A DNA stretch of 12,377 nt from Clostridiales bacterium (GTDB lineage: Bacteria > Bacillota > Clostridia > Peptostreptococcales > Anaerovoracaceae): contig JAAYHT010000004.1 of NCBI GenBank assembly GCA_012735285.1, forward strand, positions 1-12,377, given 5' to 3'. Every line of letters begins with the position of its first letter. Position 1 is the stretch's first letter. The notes below the pieces were generated by a model. It saw only the letters and a program-made list of their open reading frames with translations. It made no database searches and was not told where the DNA came from. Below are positions 7,083-12,377 of the stretch, piece by piece. Both the position numbers and the translations under genes were made by a program.

Positions 7083-7901
7083 TTATTTTATACTCAGTAT
7101 CCTTCTGGCTTCATCTGGAGTTGCTATCTCCCTGCCAAAGAATTTAGCTAGCCTTGCCACTTTCTCTACCAGTTCTCCATTACTCTTTGCGAGAACACCT
7201 TTTTCTAAATAAATAGTATCTTCAAAACCGATTCTTACATGTCCTCCCATTATAATGGCGCCTGCTGCTATATCGAAAGCATATCTTCCAATACCGCATG
7301 CTGTCCATGTTGAACCGTGCGGTATACTTCCTACCATTATTACCAAATCTCTCAGTGTGGCACTCATCTGTACTCCCAGTACGAAGTCAAAGTGCAATGG
7401 GTGGACTAATAGACCCTGCTTGTCAGCTTTAAGAGCGATGTCGATCATCCCCTTATCAAACACTTCAAGCTCGGGTTTAATGCCTCTTTCCTTCATTATT
7501 CTGGCAAAATTAAATATGGTGTTGTCAGTGTTAACAAATATTTCATCCCCACCGAAGTTCAATGTCCCACAATCCAAAGTAGCGAATTCTGGTTTTGGAA
7601 CTACATTCAGTGAAGCCAATCTCTCCTCATCTGACATGCCCACCGCTCCACCTGTAGAAGGCTGGATTATTACATCTGGGCATACCTCTAAAATAGCATT
7701 TATTGCTTCTTGAAATCTGCTTGAGTCCTGCGTGGGTGTTCCATCATCCCATCTCACATGAAGGTGAATAACGGATGCACCTGCATCGTAAGCAGATTTG
7801 GCTTCCCTTGCAATCTCTTCAATAGTGTATGGCACTGCAGGATTATGCTCCTTGGTGACTTCTGCCCCGCAAATACATGCGGTAATAATAAGCTTTTCCA
7901 T
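7083..7901 (-). CDS. kce: 3-keto-5-aminohexanoate cleavage enzyme (BKACE family)
   Basis: The 272-residue TIM-barrel enzyme belongs to the beta-keto acid cleavage family. Kce converts 3-keto-5-aminohexanoate and acetyl-CoA to acetoacetate and 3-aminobutyryl-CoA in lysine fermentation. The sequence starts MEKLIITACICGAEV and has E14, the zinc ligands H46 and H48 (IHLHVR), S82 (QPSTGG), and R223, E227 and D228 in GGHVRIGFED, corresponding to R226, E230 and D231 of the characterised Cloacimonas enzyme. The near full-length resemblance favours Kce proper, although other family members use different beta-keto acids. AAAGGAG precedes the ATG at 7901. No other lysine-fermentation gene is nearby. It sits between rapZ and whiA with its own strong promoter and a following hairpin, and so looks like an inserted transcription unit. 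Confidence 0.9.
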   Translation of the reverse strand: MEKLIITACICGAEVTKEHNPAVPYTIEEIAREAKSAYDAGASVIHLHVRWDDGTPTQDSSRFQEAINAILEVCPDVIIQPSTGGAVGMSDEERLASLNVVPKPEFATLDCGTLNFGGDEIFVNTDNTIFNFARIMKERGIKPELEVFDKGMIDIALKADKQGLLVHPLHFDFVLGVQMSATLRDLVIMVGSIPHGSTWTACGIGRYAFDIAAGAIIMGGHVRIGFEDTIYLEKGVLAKSNGELVEKVARLAKFFGREIATPDEARRILSIK

Positions 7902-7975
7902 ATTATCGACTCCTTTTAACCATAACAACAATACAAACCATAAACTAGGAAATATTAATTTTCATAGTTATTTCG

Positions 7976-8005
7976 ATTATATTATACATCTCTGTGAATG
8001 GTCAA
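7976..8005 (-). promoter_or_regulatory. Predicted sigma-A promoter of kce, inside the end of rapZ
   Basis: On the minus strand TTGACC (8000-8005) is followed after 18 bases by a perfect TATAAT (7976-7981). The rapZ stop codon lies in the spacer. Expected transcription would start near 7969, about 68 bases before the kce start codon. This is the best-matching promoter in the window. Confidence 0.7.
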
Positions 8006-8821
8006 TACCCTCCGCCCCTCGTCCTTGAATAGGTCTGATACAACGTTAGCTATTGTTACTGAACGGTGCTGGCCACCGGTACAGCCGAACGCAATCACAA
8101 GCTGGGACTTCCCCTCTCTTATATATGATGGAATCAACTCGACTATCAAGCTATGTATCTGCTTGACAAAGCTCTTTGATTCGTCAAATCTCATTACATA
8201 ATCTTGTACTTTTTTGCTGTTGCCCGTGAGGTTTCTCATGCTGGGGAGGTAGTATGGATTTGGAATAAAGCGTACATCAAAGACCATGTCCGCATCAAGT
8301 GGAATCCCATGCTTAAAACCGAAAGAATAAATTGTAATTGTAAACCCTGTATCATCAGAGCTTGTTAAAAGCTTCTTAATTTCTTCATTAAGTTGCGCAA
8401 CTTTCATGTTTGAAGTGTCTAGAATATAGTCTGCCCTTTTTCGTATATCCCTAAGCCTATGTCGCTCTAAAGTTATTCCATCTGTAATAGTGCCGTTTAC
8501 TGCTAGAGGATGAACTCTTCTTGTCTCTTTATACCTTCTGATTAGAACTTCGTCGGAAGCTTCTAAGAACAGTACCTTGTAATCCACTCCTGCTTGCTTT
8601 AAATCATCTAATCCTTTTAGAATATCGTCGAAGAATTCTCCACCCCTAATGTCAATTACAAAGGCAGCCTTTTCAATATTTCCCTGAACTGCAAGGTCTA
8701 TAAAGTTTTTAATCAAAGTAGGTGGCATATTATCAATACAGTAGTATCCCAAATCCTCTAAACTATTGATAGCCTGGCTCTTGCCCGCCCCGGACAAACC
8801 TGTTACAATCATGAATTCCAT
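7982..8821 (-). CDS. rapZ: RapZ/YvcJ family nucleotide-binding protein
   Basis: The 279-residue cytoplasmic P-loop protein starts MEFMIVTGLSGAGKSQ, with Walker A GLSGAGKS at 8-15, the DNMPPTLI segment near 31, ETRRVHPL near 98, and the conserved C-terminal motif FGCTGGQHRSV at 245-255. In E. coli RapZ binds small RNAs and directs RNase E to them to control glucosamine-6-phosphate synthase. In Firmicutes the homologue YvcJ hydrolyses GTP and affects competence; an RNA role there is not established. The ATG directly follows the stop of the PHP gene (TAGATG), with GGAGG inside the end of that gene, so translation is probably coupled. The final codons overlap the kce promoter. Confidence 0.95.
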   Translation of the reverse strand: MEFMIVTGLSGAGKSQAINSLEDLGYYCIDNMPPTLIKNFIDLAVQGNIEKAAFVIDIRGGEFFDDILKGLDDLKQAGVDYKVLFLEASDEVLIRRYKETRRVHPLAVNGTITDGITLERHRLRDIRKRADYILDTSNMKVAQLNEEIKKLLTSSDDTGFTITIYSFGFKHGIPLDADMVFDVRFIPNPYYLPSMRNLTGNSKKVQDYVMRFDESKSFVKQIHSLIVELIPSYIREGKSQLVIAFGCTGGQHRSVTIANVVSDLFKDEGRRVLTIHRDV

Positions 8822-9586
8822 CTATATTTCCTCCAAATTCACAATCCGTGCCGGATCCAATCCTGCTTCTAAGGCCCTCTTTAAACCTGGTTCGAAAAAA
8901 CCTACCCTGTCAGGACTATGAGCATCGCTGCTTATTACAAACAAAACTTGGGTTTTGATAAGCTCTTTAAGTTGGCTTATAAGAGGGGCATTATGCCATG
9001 TATTGATTTCCATCAGGGTATTAGTTTCCTCACATGCTTTTGCTATAGCCATAAGGTCGAAATCCCCCTTATCACCTGGATGGGTAAGGACTTTTATATC
9101 ATTTTCGTAAAGGGCTTTTATTACAAGGGCGGTATTATAAATTTTTTGTTTAGTATCCTTAGTCTTTCTATTGAATACTCGAAAATTAACTATATGTGTT
9201 TTTAGTGCCTTTAATGGTTTTTCTCCGAAGGTTGCGTAATGATAGCCGGCTAAAACATAATCTAATTTCTTAATATCATCGCTTGTAACATCCAGCCTGC
9301 CTGAAGGGTTAATTATATTTGCTTCTACTCCTAGTAATATTTCTATATCCTTATATTCCGATTTCAAACGTTCAATCTCTTTCTTCATTACAGGAAGTTG
9401 TTTGCGCTTAACACCATATAGTACATGACCGGGACCATGTTCCGCTATGCCTATAGATGATAATCCTTTTGATATGGCAGCCTTAACATTATCCTCGATA
9501 GTACCTTTGCCGTGGGAAAATATTGTATGGGTATGAATATCATATATCATCCTATACTTTTTAGTTAACTCAGCATATTTGCCCAT
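8822..9586 (-). CDS. PHP-domain phosphoesterase (YcdX/PolX-PHP-like)
   Basis: The 254-residue protein is a stand-alone PHP-domain metal-dependent hydrolase. Metal-binding motifs appear in the usual order: DIHTHT (16-21), SHGKG, AEHGPGH, the LGVEANI glutamate, GYHYA, THPGDKGD and SSDAHSPDRVG. Related proteins include histidinol phosphatases and YcdX-type phosphatases; the substrate cannot be assigned here. The ATG at 9586 has GTGGAGG only four bases upstream, a little close, but the in-frame ATG at 9550 has no better site. It lies 14 bases after the restored murB end and abuts rapZ, so the three form one operon. A PHP gene at this position, next to murB and rapZ, is common in Clostridia. Confidence 0.9.
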   Translation of the reverse strand: MGKYAELTKKYRMIYDIHTHTIFSHGKGTIEDNVKAAISKGLSSIGIAEHGPGHVLYGVKRKQLPVMKKEIERLKSEYKDIEILLGVEANIINPSGRLDVTSDDIKKLDYVLAGYHYATFGEKPLKALKTHIVNFRVFNRKTKDTKQKIYNTALVIKALYENDIKVLTHPGDKGDFDLMAIAKACEETNTLMEINTWHNAPLISQLKELIKTQVLFVISSDAHSPDRVGFFEPGLKRALEAGLDPARIVNLEEI

Positions 9587-9600
9587 AAAGCCTCCACTTT

Positions 9601-10509
9601 TTAGATTATCCTTACCTCAGGTTCTAACATGATTCCAGACTTTTCATATACGATATTCTGTACCAATTTCATTAGATCTATAATATCTGTTGCAGTAGCA
9701 TTTCCTTCGTTGATAATGAAGCCTGCATGTAGTGTTGAAACCTCAGCTCCACCAACAGTCAACCCTTTAAGATTTGCGTCCTGTATCAGTTTTCCTGCAT
9801 AATTGCCTTCGGGTCTTTTGAAGAAACTTCCGGCACTTGGTTATTGCAGTGGTTGTTTTTCCTTTCTCCTTTTAGCTAATTCATCAATTTTTGCTGATAT
9901 GGATTCTTTATCCCCGTAAGCCAATTTTATTTTAACCGATACTACTATATCCCCTGTTTCCATCAAAATGCTCTTTCTATATCCAAACTGCATCTCTTCG
10001 TTTGTTAGTGTATATTCCCTACTACCATCCTTGCTAACAACTTGTACAGATTCAACAACCTTGCTCATATCCCCATCATAGGCACCTGCGTTCATAAAAG
10101 TCGCACCGCCTATACTGCCGGGAATGCCTGAAGCAAACTCAAATCCTGCTAACCCATGCTCACAGGCTATATTAGCTACAGATGATAATAATGCTCCGGA
10201 TTCAGCAGTTATAGTATCTCCCGAAACTTTTATATTAGAAAAAGGATCTGCGATACGTACTATTACTCCATTGTAACCATTATCTCTGACTAAAAGATTA
10301 GTTCCATTCCCCATAATAAAATAGTCGATAGCTGCTGATGCCAAGATCTTAAGTGCAAATCTTAATTGCTCTATATTTTCAGGCATTACTAATAAGGCTG
10401 CACTGCCACCTGCTTTAAAGGAAGTATACTCCTTCATAGGTGCATCCTTAATCAATCTATCATTAACAATCTTTTGTGCAAGTTCATTATAAATGCTGTC
10501 AATATTCAA
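9601..10509 (-). pseudogene. murB: UDP-N-acetylenolpyruvoylglucosamine reductase, interrupted by an in-frame TAA
   Basis: MurB reduces UDP-GlcNAc-enolpyruvate to UDP-MurNAc with NADPH and FAD, an essential step of peptidoglycan synthesis. Residues 1-222 contain the FAD-binding domain (YTSFKAGG, MGNGTNLLVRD, GIPGSIGGATFMNAGAY, FGYRKS) and end KEKQPLQ. The next codon is TAA (9841-9843), where the family has Tyr in a QPLEYPSAGS-type motif. The same frame then continues without a break as PSAGSFFKRPEGNYAGKLI, GGAEVSTLHAGFIIN and LEPEVRII to a natural TAA at 9601. Read through, the protein is 302 residues, the normal length. The part lost on termination includes the proton-donor serine (S228) and the whole C-terminal domain, so a 222-residue product would be inactive. 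The start is TTG, with GGAGG eight bases upstream. TAA terminates other genes here, so the code is not reassigned. Confidence 0.9.
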
Positions 10510-10530
10510 GGATTATACCTCCAATAATAA

Positions 10531-10565
10531 TATGTATTACATAATATATTAATTATATGTATTAC
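10531..10565. repeat. Direct repeat TATGTATTAC with a small dyad, murB leader
   Basis: TATGTATTAC occurs at 10531-10540 and again at 10556-10565, 25 bases apart. The first copy extends into a dyad, TATGTA-T-TACATA (10531-10543). The second overlaps the -10 box of the predicted murB promoter. The region is very AT-rich, so chance remains possible. Confidence 0.4.
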
Positions 10566-10580
10566 TTTACTCAAAGTAAA
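10552..10580 (-). promoter_or_regulatory. Predicted sigma-A promoter of the murB-PHP-rapZ operon
   Basis: On the minus strand TTTACT (10575-10580) is followed after 17 bases by a perfect TATAAT (10552-10557). Transcription would start near 10545, about 35 bases upstream of the TTG start. A shifted pair, TTGAGT and TAATAT with the same spacing, is also possible. Confidence 0.6.
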
Positions 10581-10581
10581 G
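10565..10581. promoter_or_regulatory. Perfect inverted repeat over the murB -35 box
   Basis: CTTTACTCAAAGTAAAG has 7-bp arms around a 3-base centre and covers the whole -35 hexamer of the predicted murB promoter, as an operator would. It could also be a weak hairpin after the Fic-like gene, but no U-run follows. Confidence 0.45.
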
Positions 10582-10625
10582 AATTTAAACGGGGCATAAA
10601 CAAAGATGAGGTTAAATAGATGGGA

Positions 10626-11342
10626 TTATTCAGCCGTTAGTTGCATCATTACTTCTAGTTTATTAAATACTCCGCGTTCTAAAACATCATAAATTGGTCC
10701 CACATCTTCTGTTTTAATATATAGCCTGATGGCATCAAAATATTCCTGTTCACTTATATTCCAAAGTATAGGAGGATATCCATTGCTGATCAACAAATAT
10801 TGGGCGGCAATTCTGGCAACCGCTTCAGAAGCTGTTTCAAAGGGATATATTTCAATCAGCTTATTATGTAAATAGGCGGCTTTCTCTATTGGATTAATCA
10901 GATACCGGTCTTTATATAGCCACTGGAATAGAATCTCCATCTGCTCTTCTATCTCTTTGAAATGTGGAGGGTTGTAGCCAATCATGCGTAGTACAGGGTT
11001 GTTTTTACGGTATTCAACTATATCAGGCTTTGTTAATGTACTATAGATTTTAAACAGATATTTTTCATTGAGATAGACATCCAATTCATGCATATCATAT
11101 AACAGCTTGACTGTATCAGAATAGTTCGTTATGAGAGCATGATCGCTTACATTAGCTTCAATTACAAATTCTCCTTTGACTATCCTCTCTACAATCTTTC
11201 TTGTTATGTTGCTACCATCTAGCTTCATTGAAGAGTAAATCAAATCAATTGTGTTGAGTTCATGAATAAATCTTGCTACTTCTCTTTTAAAAGGCTTACG
11301 ATTCTCAAGAATTAGTTTCTTCTTCTTTATCTCCCGATACAA
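10626..11342 (-). CDS. Fic-fold protein with a degenerate catalytic loop
   Basis: The 238-residue protein follows the Fic layout. An N-terminal helix carries SMKLDG (38-43), resembling the inhibitory motif (S/T)XXXE(G/N) but with Asp for Glu. It continues with YRKNNPVLRMIG and NPPHFKEIEEQMEILFQWL, then NPIEKAAYLHNKLIEIYPF and LLISNGYPPI around the active-site helix. Normal Fic enzymes transfer AMP or related groups using HPFX(D/E)GNGRXXR. Here that stretch (166-177) is YPFETASEAVAR, so the catalytic His, the DGN residues and the first Arg are gone; only Phe and the last Arg remain. Nucleotide transfer by the usual mechanism is therefore unlikely, and a binding or scaffold role is possible. 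The frame is intact. The start is TTG at 11342, with GAGGAGG eight bases upstream; no early in-frame ATG exists. Confidence 0.75.
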   Translation of the reverse strand: MYREIKKKKLILENRKPFKREVARFIHELNTIDLIYSSMKLDGSNITRKIVERIVKGEFVIEANVSDHALITNYSDTVKLLYDMHELDVYLNEKYLFKIYSTLTKPDIVEYRKNNPVLRMIGYNPPHFKEIEEQMEILFQWLYKDRYLINPIEKAAYLHNKLIEIYPFETASEAVARIAAQYLLISNGYPPILWNISEQEYFDAIRLYIKTEDVGPIYDVLERGVFNKLEVMMQLTAE

Positions 11343-11364
11343 TCCGCAACCCTCCTCTTTGAAA

Positions 11365-11370
11365 ATTATA
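11365..11370 (-). promoter_or_regulatory. Possible -10 box for the Fic-like gene
   Basis: A perfect TATAAT on the minus strand would start transcription just before the AGGAGG site of the Fic-like gene. No convincing -35 box is found at 16-18 bases, so the call is tentative. Confidence 0.3.
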
Positions 11371-11393
11371 TTACCATAAATTAGATTTTTGTG

Positions 11394-11421
11394 TTTACCT
11401 TTTTTTAAAACTTGGTATAAT
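11394..11421 (+). promoter_or_regulatory. Predicted extended -10 promoter of the MgtC-family gene
   Basis: TTTACC (11394-11399) is followed after 16 bases by TATAAT (11416-11421). TG one base upstream makes an extended -10 (TGGTATAAT). Transcription would start near 11428, giving a leader of about 25 bases, too short for a magnesium riboswitch. Confidence 0.7.
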
Positions 11422-11452
11422 GTAGAATACTAATCTTAAAGGGGTGCTAGAT

Positions 11453-12151
11453 ATGGATTCTTTTAACAGTATCGATCTATATGAATTAAATACCTTTTCT
11501 ATCTTTTTAAGGCTTATACTAGCAGTTATATTAGGCGGAATTATCGGTTTAGAAAGAGGTGCTAATAAGCACCAGGCAGGACTCCGTACTCATATTCTGG
11601 TGTGTGTAGGGGCTACCCTAGCGATGCTTACAAACCAATATATTCATGAGTTCATCAGCAGCAACGCAGATCCTGGCAGACTTGGCGCTCAGGTTGTCAG
11701 CGGAATCGGTTTCTTGGGTGCAGGGTTAATCCTGGTTACTAGTAGAAATAAGGTTAAGGGTTTAACTACTGCTGCCGGACTTTGGGCTTCTGCTTGTACA
11801 GGGCTGGCCCTTGGAATAGGTTTTTATTCAGCGGCACTTGCTGCAGGTATTTTAGTTTCTATTGTAATTGCAGTCCTACCAAAACTCGAAGTATATTTTT
11901 ATAACCGCTCTAGGGTTTTGAATTTATATGTAGAACTAGATTCTATGAACAGCCTTAAAGAATTTTTGAGTATGGTCAGAAAAACTAGTTGCAGGATACT
12001 GGAAACCAATATCAGTAAATCCGATTCTGTCGATAAGGGTGGCTATTCCTTATACTTATCGATACGAATTAATAAAAGGACAACTCACGATGAGGCAATC
12101 CAATATCTCTCAACAGGCAAGGGTGTTTACCTGGTTGAAGAGCTAGATTAG
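11453..12151 (+). CDS. MgtC/SapB family membrane protein
   Basis: The 232-residue protein has about five membrane segments in its first 145 residues. It carries the family motifs GLERG (32-36), AGLRTH (42-47), VVSGIGFLGAGLIL (81-94) and VKGLTTAAGLWASACTGLALG (101-121), followed by a soluble C-terminal domain of about 80 residues. In pathogens MgtC helps growth at low magnesium and inhibits ATP synthase. Most homologues in free-living bacteria have no proven role, so MgtC function should not be assumed. The ATG at 11453 is chosen because AAAGGGG lies eight bases upstream; the in-frame GTG at 11444 is inside that site. The gene is divergent from the Fic-like gene and its stop codon abuts that of the converging DUF1847 gene. 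Confidence 0.9.
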   Translation: MDSFNSIDLYELNTFSIFLRLILAVILGGIIGLERGANKHQAGLRTHILVCVGATLAMLTNQYIHEFISSNADPGRLGAQVVSGIGFLGAGLILVTSRNKVKGLTTAAGLWASACTGLALGIGFYSAALAAGILVSIVIAVLPKLEVYFYNRSRVLNLYVELDSMNSLKEFLSMVRKTSCRILETNISKSDSVDKGGYSLYLSIRINKRTTHDEAIQYLSTGKGVYLVEELD

Positions 12152-12180
12152 TTATTTATAAAATCTATTTTTATAATAAC
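12151..12180. repeat. AT-rich dyad at the convergent gene ends
   Basis: GTTATTTATAAAA (12151-12163) pairs with TTTTTATAATAAC (12168-12180) with one bulged T, giving about 12 pairs and a short loop. It lies where the two genes meet. It might slow transcription from both sides, but it has no GC-rich stem and no clear U-run, so it is not called a terminator. Confidence 0.35.
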
Positions 12181-12377
12181 TCTCTGAAAGATACAATGCT
12201 CCTAGTGGATTATGGGCAAGAACCCTATCCTTAACCGCTAAAACGGTAACAGGAGCATTTGAATATTTTATAAACAAAGAATCATGTCCTACACAAAGTC
12301 CAAATACAATATTAAAGTCTGTCTCCTCTTTATTTAAAAAATATGCCTGCCCTATGGGATTGCACATAGGCTCAAAC
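12152..12377 (-). CDS. DUF1847 family cysteine-rich protein, 3' part
   Basis: The frame is open to the edge of the window, so only the C-terminal 75 or so residues are present and the start lies beyond 12377. The visible part has CNPIGQAYFLN, then GLCVGHDSLFIKYS, then TVLAVKDRVLAHNPLGALY, which I recognise as the conserved C-terminal half of DUF1847 proteins. These proteins, usually about 200 residues, are cysteine-rich and thought to bind metal; their function is unknown and they are frequent in anaerobes. The ATG at 12367 is internal and should not be taken as the start. The stop codon directly abuts that of the MgtC-family gene on the other strand. Confidence 0.8.
   Translation of the reverse strand, partial: FEPMCNPIGQAYFLNKEETDFNIVFGLCVGHDSLFIKYSNAPVTVLAVKDRVLAHNPLGALYLSESYYKNRFYK

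Noticed and set aside
7255..7713. 152-codon open frame on the plus strand opposite kce
   Set aside because: kce on the minus strand is conserved across its full length; the opposite frame is low-complexity and matches nothing I recognise.
7918..7943. Direct repeat AACCATAA (two copies, 18 bases apart) in the kce leader
   Set aside because: It is short and AT-rich, with no dyad or known regulator match; chance is likely.
9840..9844. Recoded TAA as a sense codon
   Set aside because: phnA, the cPGS-like gene, whiA, rapZ and murB itself all end in TAA, so a general reassignment is excluded.

Overview
The window looks like chromosome from a low-GC, endospore-forming, anaerobic Clostridia or Tissierellia-type Firmicute. 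The evidence is the AT-rich sequence, strong AGGAGG-type ribosome binding sites, TTG and ATG starts, a gene for the small acid-soluble spore protein Tlp, the rapZ/whiA neighbourhood typical of Firmicutes, and two genes common in amino-acid-fermenting anaerobes (3-keto-5-aminohexanoate cleavage enzyme and an AmmeMemoRadiSam cluster). The species cannot be named from the sequence alone.

Layout. Twelve genes run on the minus strand between 11342 and 87. In transcription order they are: a Fic-fold protein with a destroyed catalytic loop; murB, PHP-domain phosphoesterase and rapZ (packed, one promoter at about 10552-10580); kce, with its own promoter inside the end of rapZ; whiA; a LigB/Memo-AMMECR1 fusion whose stop overlaps the start of a radical SAM gene; tlp, with its own terminator and a possible sigma-G promoter; a cyclic-2,3-diphosphoglycerate-synthetase-like GTPase with its own promoter and a hairpin leader; phnA (yjdM); and rlmD. 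At the right end a plus-strand MgtC/SapB-family membrane protein diverges from the Fic-like gene. It converges, with abutting stop codons, on the 3' part of a DUF1847 gene that runs off the window.

Two conserved genes are interrupted by single-base lesions. murB has an in-frame TAA where the family has Tyr, just before the catalytic PSAGS motif. The radical SAM gene lacks one T exactly at the third cysteine of its CX3CX2C cluster motif. Since murB is normally essential, either the assembly carries base errors or something unusual is happening, and this should be checked first.

Functionally the window mixes cell-wall synthesis and its regulation (murB, rapZ, whiA), RNA modification (rlmD), lysine-fermentation chemistry (kce), spore DNA protection (tlp), and several conserved genes of unsettled role (the LigB/Memo-AMMECR1-radical SAM set, the cPGS-like GTPase, the PHP protein, the pseudo-Fic, DUF1847). 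Terminator-like hairpins sit directly against the ribosome binding sites of whiA and rlmD, leaving no room for a promoter, which suggests attenuation or programmed read-through. No tRNA, rRNA, CRISPR array, insertion sequence or phage gene was seen. No gene-free stretch exceeds 300 bases; the longest, 3292-3477, holds a promoter, a hairpin leader and a terminator.
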